From Flavimaribacter sp039888615 (GTDB lineage: Bacteria; Pseudomonadota; Alphaproteobacteria; Rhizobiales; Rhizobiaceae): a stretch of DNA of 64,000 bases. Of the stretch, positions 26,056 through 34,880 are shown piece by piece; position 1 is the stretch's first letter, and each line of letters starts with the position of its first letter. The notes beneath the pieces were generated by a model. It did not search any database and was not told the DNA's origin. It was given only the letters and a program-made list of their open reading frames with translations. A program made the translations under genes and the position numbers. Location: NCBI GenBank assembly GCA_039888615.1, contig JBDQQS010000018.1, one strand, 5' to 3'.

Positions 26056-26664
26056 ATGTCAAGGAATCGAACCATCTGCGTCTATTGCGGCTCCCGCAAC
26101 GGACAAAATCCAAACTACGAAGCAGCGGCCCGGAAACTAGGCCTCGACATGGCCGACAAGGATATTGGTCTGGTCTTTGGAGCAGGCACGTACGGCATCA
26201 TGGGCGCCGTTGCTGACGCCGTTGTCGCCGGCGGCGGCAGGGTCACCGGCGTGATACCGGATTTCCTGAAGAACAAGGAAGCGAACGAAGCGGATCTGAA
26301 GCAGTTCGACGAGTTGATCGTCACCGACGACATGCATGAGCGCAAGCACATCATGTTCCGCAAGTCCGGCGCCTTCGTCGCATTGCCCGGCGGCATCGGC
26401 ACGCTTGAGGAAATCATCGAAATCATGACCTGGGCCCAACTCGGCCGGCATAACCGTCCGATGGTTCTGGCCAATATTGACGGCTTTTGGGATCCCTTGC
26501 TGAAGTTGATCGAGCACATGGCCAATGAAGGCTTCCTCCACACCTCCCATCTGGTCAAACCCCTTGTTATCGACAACGCCGCGGATATCGTCGACGCGGT
26601 TCTCACGACATGGGAAAGCATCGACAGAAACGGCGGCGACGCCGAAATCATCGAAAAGCTCTGA
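26056..26664 (+). CDS. LOG family protein (nucleoside 5'-monophosphate phosphoribohydrolase-like)
   Basis: This 202-residue protein of the LOG/TIGR00730 family has the signature PGGIGTLEEIIE and the upstream arginine block ERKHIMFRKSGAFVALPGG. Characterised members cleave cytokinin riboside monophosphates or AMP to base plus ribose 5-phosphate. The start is uncertain: ATG at 26056 (MSRNRTICVYCGS) matches most homologues, while an in-frame ATG at 26041 adds five residues. Neither has a strong ribosome-binding site. It is divergent from the LysM gene across 261 nt that include a TTGACA at 25928-25933. Confidence 0.87.
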   Translation: MSRNRTICVYCGSRNGQNPNYEAAARKLGLDMADKDIGLVFGAGTYGIMGAVADAVVAGGGRVTGVIPDFLKNKEANEADLKQFDELIVTDDMHERKHIMFRKSGAFVALPGGIGTLEEIIEIMTWAQLGRHNRPMVLANIDGFWDPLLKLIEHMANEGFLHTSHLVKPLVIDNAADIVDAVLTTWESIDRNGGDAEIIEKL

Positions 26665-26772
26665 AGGGCGCCGTTGAGTGTCCGTGCGAACGGCGAGCCG
26701 TTATGAATGCGATCTGCGGAGTCGATCCCCTTCTACGCCCATGGAATTTTCAACCCTGACTGAGGATTCGGC

Positions 26773-27684
26773 CTATTCGCCCGCCGGCGCGGCGGGTCGC
26801 GCGCGTAACGTCCGGAAGCTTGACCAGGAATAAATCGCAAGTGCCGTCCATATCAGGCAGAACGCCACGAACTGCCAATAGGAGAACGGCTCCTCGAATA
26901 TAAAGACGGCGATCAGGAAAATCAGTGTCGGGGCGGTGTATTGCATCAGTCCAAGCGTCGAATATTTGAGCAGTTTTGCCCCAAAGGCGTAGAGGATAAG
27001 TGGAAACGCCGTTACAGGTCCAGCGAGCATCAGAAGCAGCATGCCGTCGAGGCCGTCATTGGTGAAGTGTCCGTCGCCGAACAGCCACAACAGCGCAAGC
27101 GCTGGAAGGCTCAGCAGCAGCACTTCGAGCATGAAGCCCTGCGTTGGACCGATGGGAAGCGTCTTCCTTAAAAACCCGTAGACGCCGAAACTGAAAGCCA
27201 GCGTCAGCGATATCCAGGGCAAGCCGCCGGCGTTCACCGTAAGGATAACAACGGCGATCACTGCAAGACCGATCGCCGCCGTCTGCGACCTGGTGAAGCG
27301 TTCTCTCAGAAACAGCGCCCCGAGGCAGATATTGACCAGCGGATTGATATAGTAGCCAAGCGCTGTCTCGACAGTCCGGTCAACTGACACGGCCCAGATA
27401 TAGATCCACCAGTTGACTGAGATTAGAGTGGCTGTCAGCGCCGCGAGAGCCAGAGTTCTGGGTTGCCGGAAGGCTACCTTGAGATCGGACGTCCGCCCGA
27501 GTATCAGCAGGATTACGCCGGCGATCGGGACGGACCAGAGTATTCGGTGCGCAACCACTTCATAGGCCGGCACATGGGAGACGGCCTTCATGTAGAAGGG
27601 CATCAGCCCCCACAGACCGTATGCGCCGAAAGCGTAGAGAAATCCTTTCCGGGAATCCCCGTCGCCGTCCTCCTGGGAACTCAT
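26773..27684 (-). CDS. rarD: EamA family transporter RarD
   Basis: This 303-residue protein has ten hydrophobic segments in two EamA repeats. The N-terminal pattern KGFLYAFGAYGLWGLMPFYMKAV and the HRILWSVP block are typical of RarD, a drug/metabolite-superfamily permease first linked to chloramphenicol resistance; its natural substrate is unknown. The start overlaps the cimA stop (ATGA), so it is the last gene of a coupled GFA-cimA-rarD chain. Confidence 0.87.
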   Translation of the reverse strand: MSSQEDGDGDSRKGFLYAFGAYGLWGLMPFYMKAVSHVPAYEVVAHRILWSVPIAGVILLILGRTSDLKVAFRQPRTLALAALTATLISVNWWIYIWAVSVDRTVETALGYYINPLVNICLGALFLRERFTRSQTAAIGLAVIAVVILTVNAGGLPWISLTLAFSFGVYGFLRKTLPIGPTQGFMLEVLLLSLPALALLWLFGDGHFTNDGLDGMLLLMLAGPVTAFPLILYAFGAKLLKYSTLGLMQYTAPTLIFLIAVFIFEEPFSYWQFVAFCLIWTALAIYSWSSFRTLRARPAAPAGE

Positions 27685-29297
27685 GAACTCGACAACTCTT
27701 CAACCGCCGTTCGGTTCTTGATCAGCTTGTAATTGATAGAATCCATGAGCGCCTGGAAAGAAGCGTCGATAATGTTGTCTGAGACGCCGACTGTCCACCA
27801 GCGCTCGCCGCTGCCGTCGTGCGACTCGACTAGCACCCTGGTGATTGCTTCAGTGCCGCCATTGAGGATACGCACCTTGTAGTCGCAGAGCTCCAGATCC
27901 TCGATCTCCTGCTGGAATTTGCCAAGATCCTTGCGCAAAGCGATGTCGAGAGCATTGACGGGACCATGTCCCTCGGCCACCGAGATGTGGCGCTCTCCAT
28001 CGATCTCGACCCGCACGATCGCCTCGGAAATCGTCTTCAGGACACCGTTTGCGTCGAAGCGACGCTCGACCATGACGCGGAAGCTTTCTACCTTGAAAAA
28101 CTGCGGAAGCGTGCCGAGGGTGCGACGCGCCAGCAGCTCGAAGCTGGCGTCCGCGGCTTCGTAGGCGTAGCCGCTCGCCTCGTGCTCCTTGACGATGGCG
28201 ATCAGCGTGTCGAGCTTTGGGCTGTTCTTCGAAACCTTGATTCCCCGGCGGCTCAGCTCGTTGATAAAATTGGATTTTCCGCCCTGGTCCGAGACCATGA
28301 CCTTTCGCGTATTTCCGACGCTCTCAGGCTCCACATGCTCGTAGGTCTTCGGGTCCTTCAGCAACGCAGAAGCGTGAATGCCCGCCTTGGTCGCGAAGGA
28401 CGAGGCGCCCACGTAGGGCATTTGCGGATCGGGGGAGCGGTTCAGAAGTTCGTCGAACGCGTGGGACAGACGGGTCAGTTCCGTCAGCTTCTCCTCGTCG
28501 ATCGACGTACAGAAGCTTTTATTCCAACGTGGTTTCAACACCAGATTGGGGATCAGGACAACCAGGTTGGCGTTGCCGCAACGTTCGCCAATACCGTTCA
28601 GAGTGCCCTGGATCTGACGCGCGCCGGCCTCCACCGCCGCCAGCGTATTGGCGACCGCAAGGCCGGTGTCGTTGTGGGCGTGAATGCCGAGGTGGTCGCC
28701 CGGAATTCCCGCCGCGATCACGGCCGTCACGATCTCCCTTACTTCCTCGGCCTGGGTTCCGCCATTGGTGTCGCAAAGCACCACCCAGCGCGCGCCGGCG
28801 TCCAGCGCAGTTTTCGCGCAAGCCAGGGCGTATTCTGAATTCGCCTTGTAACCGTCGAAGAAATGTTCGCAATCGACCATCGCCTCCTTGCCTGCGTCAA
28901 CCGTCCGCTCAACGGAAGCGCGAATGCATTCGAGGTTCTCCTCGTTGGAAATACCAAGCGCGACATCCACATGGTAATCCCAACTTTTGGCGACAAAACA
29001 TACGGCGTCGCTGTTCGACTGGACGAGGGACGACAGACCCGGATCGTTGGACGCCGAAAGACCGGCGCGCTTCGTCATACCGAAAGCGACAAAAGACGCT
29101 TTCTTCATTCGGTTCTGCTCGAAAAAGGCGGTGTCGGTCGGATTGGCGCCGGGATAACCGCCCTCGACGTAGTCGATCCCGAATTTGTCGAGCATCCCGG
29201 CGATCGCAATCTTGTCCTCGACGCTGAAATCGACGCCAGGCGTCTGCTGGCCGTCGCGCAATGTTGTGTCGAACAGGTAGATTTTCTCGCGGCTCAT
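27681..29297 (-). CDS. cimA: (R)-citramalate synthase
   Basis: This 538-residue enzyme condenses pyruvate with acetyl-CoA to citramalate, feeding isoleucine synthesis without threonine deaminase. The catalytic barrel begins IYLFDTTLRDGQQTPG, with the metal histidines in LGIHAHNDTGLAVAN. The C-terminal LeuA dimerisation domain spans about residues 390-520 and binds the feedback effector in relatives. Length and the GGYPGANPTD motif separate it from LeuA and homocitrate synthases. It overlaps the GFA gene stop and the rarD start by 4 nt each. Confidence 0.9.
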   Translation of the reverse strand: MSREKIYLFDTTLRDGQQTPGVDFSVEDKIAIAGMLDKFGIDYVEGGYPGANPTDTAFFEQNRMKKASFVAFGMTKRAGLSASNDPGLSSLVQSNSDAVCFVAKSWDYHVDVALGISNEENLECIRASVERTVDAGKEAMVDCEHFFDGYKANSEYALACAKTALDAGARWVVLCDTNGGTQAEEVREIVTAVIAAGIPGDHLGIHAHNDTGLAVANTLAAVEAGARQIQGTLNGIGERCGNANLVVLIPNLVLKPRWNKSFCTSIDEEKLTELTRLSHAFDELLNRSPDPQMPYVGASSFATKAGIHASALLKDPKTYEHVEPESVGNTRKVMVSDQGGKSNFINELSRRGIKVSKNSPKLDTLIAIVKEHEASGYAYEAADASFELLARRTLGTLPQFFKVESFRVMVERRFDANGVLKTISEAIVRVEIDGERHISVAEGHGPVNALDIALRKDLGKFQQEIEDLELCDYKVRILNGGTEAITRVLVESHDGSGERWWTVGVSDNIIDASFQALMDSINYKLIKNRTAVEELSSS

Positions 29298-29785
29298 GGC
29301 TGCACATCCCAGTTTTCGGTGTCGTGATCGGGGTGCTGGCTATTGCTCGCGGCGATCGCCGACAATTCTGCGTCGTCCATCTCGCCATCGGTTCCGGTTT
29401 CATGCGCCTCGAGACCAGCGAGATCTTTGAACCAGGGCATACGCGCCTCCGTTCCGAACTGCTGCAATGGCGCCACGAGTTCAGGCTGGTCCAGCGAACC
29501 GAGCGTCACGGAATAGTGGTCAGACGCCATCGCATCGAATATCAGAGGCGTACCGCACCGGCTGCAAAAACCGCGCCGGACGGGCTCGGACGACCGGAAC
29601 CATGAAATGGCGCCGCGGGTAACGTGGAACTGCTCGCGTTTCGCTCCAGCCAACGGCATGAAATAATGGCCCGCCGCCTTCTGGCACATCCGGCAATGGC
29701 AGATATGCGGGTCGCTCAGTTCGCCGTCCACGCGGTATCGGACGGCGCCGCACTGGCAACCGCCTGTTGTTATTTTGGTTCTCAT
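29294..29785 (-). CDS. GFA family (glutathione-dependent formaldehyde-activating-like) zinc protein
   Basis: This 163-residue protein has the GFA zinc motifs CQCGAVRYRV, CHCRMCQK and GFCSRCGTPLIF, giving seven cysteines for two zinc ions. Many GFA-fold proteins do not act on formaldehyde, so the name is only a fold label. The ATG at 29785 has GGA 4 nt upstream; another ATG nine nt earlier is possible. Its stop overlaps the cimA start (ATGA). Confidence 0.82.
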   Translation of the reverse strand: MRTKITTGGCQCGAVRYRVDGELSDPHICHCRMCQKAAGHYFMPLAGAKREQFHVTRGAISWFRSSEPVRRGFCSRCGTPLIFDAMASDHYSVTLGSLDQPELVAPLQQFGTEARMPWFKDLAGLEAHETGTDGEMDDAELSAIAASNSQHPDHDTENWDVQP

Positions 29786-29825
29786 GATCCACATGTGGCA
29801 GATAGGTCGGAAACCTGTCTCCGTC

Positions 29826-31199
29826 CTACCGCCTCGCCTCCCATTCGGTTGTCCTCTCACCGGTCGCCGGGTCCTTCCCATCCTTCAGCTGGATTCCTGC
29901 TTCCGACAGCCTCTCCCTGATTGCATCCGCTTCCGGCCAGTTCTTCTGTCGGATCAGATCAAGCCTCTGCTCGATCCAGCGGGCGATTTCTTCTTCGTCC
30001 ATGTCGACGGAGGCCGTTTCCCGATACGTTTCGAAGCCGAGGAACGACAAGGACGAGGCCAACGCCGCGCCGTCCAGTTCGTTCAGTCTCGGCAGAGCCT
30101 CGGAAACGTTGAGGTCGTCCGCGATCGCCGCCATGACAGCGTCATCCACCGGTCCGTCCGCCGGCGCGTCCCCTGCCCGCCTTGCGAATTTGTCCAGGAT
30201 ACGCTCCGCCTCCTCGAGCTTGCGCACGCTGAAATCGATAGGCTCGCGATAGTGAGTCATCAGCATTCCGAGACGCAGAACCTCGCCTGGCCATGAACGC
30301 CCGCCAAAAGTCTCTGTCTCCAGCAACTCGCGAATTGTTACGAAGTTGCCGAGGCTCTTTGACATCTTTCTGCCTTCGACCTGCAAAAAGCCGTTGTGCA
30401 TCCAGATGTTGGCCATGCGCTCGGTTCTGTGTGCGCAGCAGGACTGAGCGATTTCGTTCTCGTGATGCGGAAAAATCAGATCAAGGCCGCCGCCATGAAT
30501 ATCGAAGGTCTGACCGAGATAGCGCGCGCTCATCGCGGAGCATTCGATATGCCAACCGGGCCGTCCCGTGCCCCATGGCGAAGGCCATCCGGGCTCGCCT
30601 TCCGATGACAGCTTCCAGAGCACGAAGTCCCCCGGATTGCGCTTGTGCGCCTCGACGTCTACGCGGGCGCCGGCCTGCTGTTCTTCAAGAGAACGATTGG
30701 ACAATCCGCCATAGGCCGGCATCGAGGTTACGTCGAACAGCACCTCGCCTCCGGCTTCGTAGGCATGGCCCTTTCTCAACAACTCCTCGATCAGTTCGAT
30801 CATCTGGGGAATGTTGTCTGTCGCGCGCGGCTCGATGCTGGGTTCAAGGCAGCCAAGCGCGCGAACGTCTTCATGAAACTGGTCTGCGGTCTTCTTCGTC
30901 ACCCGGGCGACGGCCTCGTTCAGCGGTTCCCCTGGATAATCGCGCGCCGCGCGGGCGTTTATCTTGTCGTCCACATCCGTGATGTTGCGCACATAGGTCA
31001 CGTGATCTGGTCCGTAAACGTGCCGTAAAAGTCGATACAGCACATCAAAGACGATGACCGGTCGCGCATTGCCGATATGGGCGTAGTCATAGACCGTGGG
31101 GCCGCAGACATACATGCGCACCCTGTCGGGATCGATCGGATGGAATTCTTCCTTCCGCCGAGTCAGCGTGTTGTAGAATGTCAGAGGTCGTACGCCCAT
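29826..31199 (-). CDS. cysS: Cysteinyl-tRNA synthetase
   Basis: This 457-residue class-I synthetase attaches cysteine to tRNA(Cys). It has the HIGH-like motif DYAHIGNARP near residue 38, KMSKS in GRKMSKSLGN, and zinc ligands in MYVCGPTVY, HIECSAM and HHENE. The ATG at 31199 is preceded by GGGAG with 7 nt spacing; the open frame upstream is not conserved. The C-terminal anticodon domain is complete. Confidence 0.94.
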   Translation of the reverse strand: MGVRPLTFYNTLTRRKEEFHPIDPDRVRMYVCGPTVYDYAHIGNARPVIVFDVLYRLLRHVYGPDHVTYVRNITDVDDKINARAARDYPGEPLNEAVARVTKKTADQFHEDVRALGCLEPSIEPRATDNIPQMIELIEELLRKGHAYEAGGEVLFDVTSMPAYGGLSNRSLEEQQAGARVDVEAHKRNPGDFVLWKLSSEGEPGWPSPWGTGRPGWHIECSAMSARYLGQTFDIHGGGLDLIFPHHENEIAQSCCAHRTERMANIWMHNGFLQVEGRKMSKSLGNFVTIRELLETETFGGRSWPGEVLRLGMLMTHYREPIDFSVRKLEEAERILDKFARRAGDAPADGPVDDAVMAAIADDLNVSEALPRLNELDGAALASSLSFLGFETYRETASVDMDEEEIARWIEQRLDLIRQKNWPEADAIRERLSEAGIQLKDGKDPATGERTTEWEARR

Positions 31200-31275
31200 A
31201 ACAAAACTCCCGGTGCCACTGGTCGGGCGTTTGTCGTGATTGTTTTGAGACGAAAACGGCCGAGCCAGCGAATGG

Positions 31276-31332
31276 CTAGCGAATAATGATCCAGCAAATG
31301 CAGATGGCGACAACGCCAAATATCGTTTTCAT
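31276..31332 (-). CDS. Possible 18-residue hydrophobic micropeptide
   Basis: An ATG preceded by TAAGGCGCTC opens a frame for MKTIFGVVAICICWIIIR, a single short membrane helix ending in arginine. It lies upstream of cysS on the same strand. A possible promoter (31340-31368) would place the transcript start almost on the ATG, which would make it leaderless. Only a ribosome-binding-like sequence and composition support it. Confidence 0.22.
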   Translation of the reverse strand: MKTIFGVVAICICWIIIR

Positions 31333-31339
31333 GAGCGCC

Positions 31340-31368
31340 TTATCGCCGCTCGAAAGGCGAAGGTCAAG
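31340..31368 (-). promoter_or_regulatory. Possible promoter for cysS
   Basis: On the minus strand CTTGAC (31368-31363) and CGATAA (31345-31340) are separated by 17 nt, close to the alphaproteobacterial housekeeping pattern CTTGAC-N17-CTATAT. It overlaps an inverted repeat, ATGAGCGC (31331-31338) with GCGCTCAT (31368-31375), which may instead be the lysE transcript end. Confidence 0.35.
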
Positions 31369-31386
31369 CGCTCATTAGAGGAATTC

Positions 31387-32019
31387 TCATTCAGCGAAGA
31401 AGCGTTGCAGCAGCCCCAGCGCCAGCGCCGCCATGACGAGCCCGATCAGGATGTCCAGTGCGCGCCAGGCCGACGGCCTGGCAAAAAGCGGCGCAAGCAG
31501 TCGCGCGCCGTAACCCAGCCCAAAGAACCAGACAAAGGAAGCGAGAACAGCGCCTGCGCCGTAGGCGACGCGCGCCCCCCCGACGTATTGTCCCGAAAGG
31601 CCGCCGATCAGCAGCACAGTATCAAGATAGACATGCGGGTTGAGAAAGGTCAGGGCGAGACAGGTGGCGACTGCGGTCCGCAAGGTCTGTTCACGGGAAT
31701 TGTCCGCCAGCAGCGCATGCGGATGGAGCGCCCGCCGGAAAGCGAGAAACGCATAGGCAAGCAGAAAGGCGGCCCCGCCCAGCGTCACCGCGGTGATCAG
31801 CCAGGGCGAGCGGGCAATAAACGTCCCGAGGCCGGTGACGCCGGCGGCGATCAGCAAGGCGTCCGAGAGCGCGCCAATCAGGCAGACAACGAAAACGTGT
31901 GACCGGATCAGACCCTGCCGCAGGATAAATGCGTTCTGCGCGCCGATCGCAACAATCAGCGATCCTCCGAGGAAGAAACCCGACAGAACCGGCCCTAACA
32001 ATCCCTGTTCCAGCGCCAT
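31387..32019 (-). CDS. LysE/ArgO family amino-acid exporter
   Basis: This 210-residue inner-membrane protein has six hydrophobic segments and the LysE start pattern FFLGGSLIVAIGAQNAFILRQG. The block HVYLDTVLLIGGLSG is also typical, with the proline-asparagine motif FLNPH just before it. ArgO/LysE members export arginine or lysine. No LysG/ArgP-type regulator lies next to it. It starts 9 nt after the SRAP stop. Confidence 0.87.
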   Translation of the reverse strand: MALEQGLLGPVLSGFFLGGSLIVAIGAQNAFILRQGLIRSHVFVVCLIGALSDALLIAAGVTGLGTFIARSPWLITAVTLGGAAFLLAYAFLAFRRALHPHALLADNSREQTLRTAVATCLALTFLNPHVYLDTVLLIGGLSGQYVGGARVAYGAGAVLASFVWFFGLGYGARLLAPLFARPSAWRALDILIGLVMAALALGLLQRFFAE

Positions 32020-32028
32020 TCCTTCGGC

Positions 32029-32796
32029 CTACCCTGGCCCGAACAGCGACATCTGGCCGCCATCGTCCTTATCGGAGTTCTCCGTCTCCGGCTCAGGTTC
32101 GACGCGTTCCTGGACTTGAGGCCCAATATTGGCGACCTTATTGACGAGACTGGACACCGGCACGGCTTCGAAGAAGCCGGGTTCAACTGGCTGCAGCAGA
32201 TCGTCGACATCGCGCGGCTCCTGTGTCCTACAGTCCAGCCAGCGCGCGAAATCTCGCTGGCGAATAACCACCGGCATGCGATGATGGATTGGCGCAAACT
32301 CCTCGTTGGCGCCGGTGGTCAGGATCGCGCCGGTATCGATTTCGGAACCGTCCACGGCCAGAAGCGTGTCGGTCAACCCGGCGAAGGCGACGAGTTCGCC
32401 ATTGCGCGGCCGCACCCAGTAGGCCTGCGGTTTGCTCCGCCCTTCCCGCTGCCACTCATAGAATCCGGAAGCCGGAACAAGCGTGCGTCGATGGCGCATC
32501 GAAGCGCGAAAGGAGGCTTTTTCATTGGCCGTTTCCGAGCGTGCGTTGATCAGCATTGGAAAATCGCGCGGATCCTTGACCCATGACGGCAGCAGTCCCC
32601 ATCTGACCAGCATCGCTTTTCGGTCTGGCATGTTTTTGCGCTCGTCCGGATCGGCGCCCGGACCGGACATGACCATGAGGATCGGTTGGGAGGGAGCGAT
32701 GTTATATCGCGGCACAACCTGAATCTCGAGTTCGGCGAGTTCGAAAAACAGCTCGATGGCATGGGCGTTCGCCAGCAGCGAAAATCGGCCGCACAT
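32029..32796 (-). CDS. SRAP family protein (YedK/HMCES, abasic-site protection)
   Basis: This 255-residue protein belongs to the SOS-response-associated peptidase family, whose members form a thiazolidine crosslink with abasic sites in single-stranded DNA. Cys2 follows the initiator (MCGRFSL). The other active-site residues appear in RYNIAPSQP (Asn), SGFYEWQ (Glu) and HHRMPVVI (His). The start has a strong GGAGGATTC. A polar C-terminal tail of about 25 residues is extra. It is divergent from the Nudix gene. Confidence 0.9.
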   Translation of the reverse strand: MCGRFSLLANAHAIELFFELAELEIQVVPRYNIAPSQPILMVMSGPGADPDERKNMPDRKAMLVRWGLLPSWVKDPRDFPMLINARSETANEKASFRASMRHRRTLVPASGFYEWQREGRSKPQAYWVRPRNGELVAFAGLTDTLLAVDGSEIDTGAILTTGANEEFAPIHHRMPVVIRQRDFARWLDCRTQEPRDVDDLLQPVEPGFFEAVPVSSLVNKVANIGPQVQERVEPEPETENSDKDDGGQMSLFGPG

Positions 32797-32872
32797 GAAT
32801 CCTCCGCGACATTGGACAAGCGACGATCTTATAGCGGTTCACACTTGCGGCACAATAATCTATGGCAACAGG

Positions 32873-33319
32873 ATGATATCGCCTCCTGAACCTGTTTCAC
32901 CCGTCGCCGCCGTGTCCTGTATTGTCCGGCGCGACCGCCGCTATCTCCTTGTCAAGCGCGCCAGAGGCGAAGCAAAGGGACAGTACGCCTTTCCCGGCGG
33001 AAAGGTGGAGCCGGGGGAAACATTAACGCAGGCGGTTTTGCGTGAATTGCGCGAGGAGACCGGACTGGTTGGTTTCGGCGTGCGTTTCTTCAGGCTGTAT
33101 GACCTGATCGCCCGCAACGACGACGGTTCGTTACGCAGCCACTATGTCCTGGCGGTTCACATGGTCGAGCAGGTGCACAGCGACCAAGCGATCGCCGCCG
33201 ACGACGCCGAGGAAGCTGACTGGTTCTCCGCTTCGGATTTGCAACATGTTTCAGTAACTCCCAGTGTGGCAGAATGTATCGATGAGCTGGAAGAGGCCGG
33301 ATATGGACGTGACTGCTAG
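32873..33319 (+). CDS. Nudix hydrolase
   Basis: This 148-residue Nudix enzyme has the full box GGKVEPGETLTQAVLRELRE followed by ETGL, with all metal glutamates. It hydrolyses a nucleoside diphosphate linked to another group; the substrate is unknown, but the size and the RRDRRYLLVKRARG N-terminus resemble MutT-like clean-up enzymes and ADP-ribose pyrophosphatases. The ATG at 32873 was preferred because the strand pattern begins there; the frame is open back to 32756, overlapping the SRAP gene in the other direction. It overlaps the next gene by 17 nt. Confidence 0.84.
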   Translation: MISPPEPVSPVAAVSCIVRRDRRYLLVKRARGEAKGQYAFPGGKVEPGETLTQAVLRELREETGLVGFGVRFFRLYDLIARNDDGSLRSHYVLAVHMVEQVHSDQAIAADDAEEADWFSASDLQHVSVTPSVAECIDELEEAGYGRDC

Positions 33320-33692
33320 GCGCATCGCCTCCATCTTTCTCGCAGGGGCGCTGCATGCAGGGCTTGTTGCGCCGGCATCGGCGCAGGCTGTGCTTCCGCC
33401 CTACGAGAACAGGCTTTTGCGGCTGTCGGAGATCGTGGGATCGATCCACTATATCCGGACACTGTGCGCCAAGCGCGACGAGGGCTGGCGCGACAAAATG
33501 CAGGCGTTGATTGAGCTGGAAGGCGAGGACGCCCCTACCCGCGCCCGGTTGACGGCCGCCTTCAATCGCGGCTACAGATCCTTCGCAGCGGTGCACACGA
33601 AGTGCAACGAAGTGGCGCTTGAGGCGGAAGCCCAATACAGGAAAGAAGGTCTCGACCTTGCGTCGGCGATCATTGCGCGCTACGGAAATTAA
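33303..33692 (+). CDS. Small secreted protein (TIGR02301-like)
   Basis: This 129-residue protein has a signal peptide (residues 1-24, cleavage after APASAQA) and a helical mature part with two cysteines (RTLCAKRD and HTKCNEVA) that could form a disulfide. It resembles the TIGR02301 family of Rhizobiales, of unknown role. The ATG at 33303 is preceded by GAGGCCGGAT and overlaps the Nudix gene by 17 nt. Confidence 0.75.
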   Translation: MDVTARRIASIFLAGALHAGLVAPASAQAVLPPYENRLLRLSEIVGSIHYIRTLCAKRDEGWRDKMQALIELEGEDAPTRARLTAAFNRGYRSFAAVHTKCNEVALEAEAQYRKEGLDLASAIIARYGN

Positions 33693-33792
33693 ACAATCAT
33701 TAACCTGACAATCCGGACTGCCATTGGAAGATCACAGTCTGTGGTATTCTCGAGTCGGGAAGAAATTGGAGCCTTAGTCTCCAGGTGGTGAC

Positions 33793-34053
33793 ATGAGAGA
33801 AGCAAACTTGTCTGAAATTGACGAGATGATCATTCACGAAAAGATGCAGACGGCGCTTGAACATCAGGTCGAGGCCTGGGCGGACGGCGTGGCCGACGGA
33901 ATCGAACCTGAAATCATTGCCGACGCGGCCTTGGTGACGGTCATGCGTGAAGCCGTCAAACTGTTCGGCGAAGACGGCGCGGAAGCCGTGCTCGACGATC
34001 TCAAAAGCAGAATACTCGCCGGAGAATTTTCACCGGACCGCCAGATTCAGTAA
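33793..34053 (+). CDS. Small acidic conserved protein of unknown function
   Basis: I do not recognise a family for this 86-residue protein. It is acidic, predicted all-helical, without signal peptide or membrane segment. The ATG follows AGGTGGTGAC. It lies 14 nt before the next gene, which also has no known function, and both precede ygfZ, so the three may be co-transcribed. Confidence 0.7.
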   Translation: MREANLSEIDEMIIHEKMQTALEHQVEAWADGVADGIEPEIIADAALVTVMREAVKLFGEDGAEAVLDDLKSRILAGEFSPDRQIQ

Positions 34054-34067
34054 TCGCCGGAGGAGCC

Positions 34068-34805
34068 ATGCCCTTTGCCGCCACGGGACGCCCGGCGTTT
34101 GCCGCGAACCTCGGCTTCATGGCGTATTTCCTCACCGCAGGCGCCGTCTGGCCGGCGCAAACTGCGTTAAACGGCCATGCCGTGCAACCACCGGACCGGA
34201 TCGAACTCGCGCTCAGCGAAATAAAGGAAATCGAAACCGAAACGGAAGATGAGACCGGCTTCGGGCAAGGTCTCCCGCTGCCACCCAAACTGGGCGCCGC
34301 TCCACCGGAAGAAAGCGTTGAACGCCGCGATCTTCCCGACGTCGAAGTAAGCAAGGATCTGTCGCTTCTGCCGGAGCCGGTCAGACGCATGCGCGAATTG
34401 ATCGTCGAGGCCGCGAAAAGCGGCGATCCGGAGAAACTGCGACCACTTCTGGGAACCGGGCCTACGGCTACGCAACTCTCATTCGGCGCCATTGACAGCG
34501 ATCCGATCCAGTATCTGAAAGACGTGTCCGGAGATCAGAATGGCCTGGAATTACTGGCTATTCTTCTCGATATTTTCGACGCCGGATATGCCCGCCTCGA
34601 TGCAGGCGAAGCGACCGAAATCTATATCTGGCCGTATTTCTACACCCTGCCGCTCGACGTCCTCGACGATCGGCAGATGGTCGAACTGTTCCGGATCATT
34701 ACTGCCGGAGACCTGCAGGACATGAGGGCTTTCGGATCATACTCCTTCTACCGCACGGGCATTTCGCCGGACGGAGAATGGCTGTTCTTTCTAGCAGGTG
34801 ATTGA
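34068..34805 (+). CDS. Secreted or anchored protein of unknown function
   Basis: This 245-residue protein has a hydrophobic N-terminus (residues 12-35) that could be a signal peptide, then a polar Glu/Pro-rich stretch and a compact C-terminal domain of about 150 residues with PEPVRRMRELIVEAAKSGD and FYRTGISPDGEWLFFLAGD. No known domain was recognised. GGAGGAGCC precedes the ATG. It lies 75 nt before ygfZ. Confidence 0.7.
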   Translation: MPFAATGRPAFAANLGFMAYFLTAGAVWPAQTALNGHAVQPPDRIELALSEIKEIETETEDETGFGQGLPLPPKLGAAPPEESVERRDLPDVEVSKDLSLLPEPVRRMRELIVEAAKSGDPEKLRPLLGTGPTATQLSFGAIDSDPIQYLKDVSGDQNGLELLAILLDIFDAGYARLDAGEATEIYIWPYFYTLPLDVLDDRQMVELFRIITAGDLQDMRAFGSYSFYRTGISPDGEWLFFLAGD

Positions 34806-34880
34806 TCATCGCACGATACGGTCTTGCCCGAAGCCCGTCCCGCCATTAGGTAATGCCGCATACGGCAAGGAAAAGCGGAT

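Noticed and set aside
26665..26772. Terminator between the LOG gene and rarD
   Set aside because: CGCCGTT and AACGGCG can pair, but the loop is 13 nt and no T run follows on either strand.
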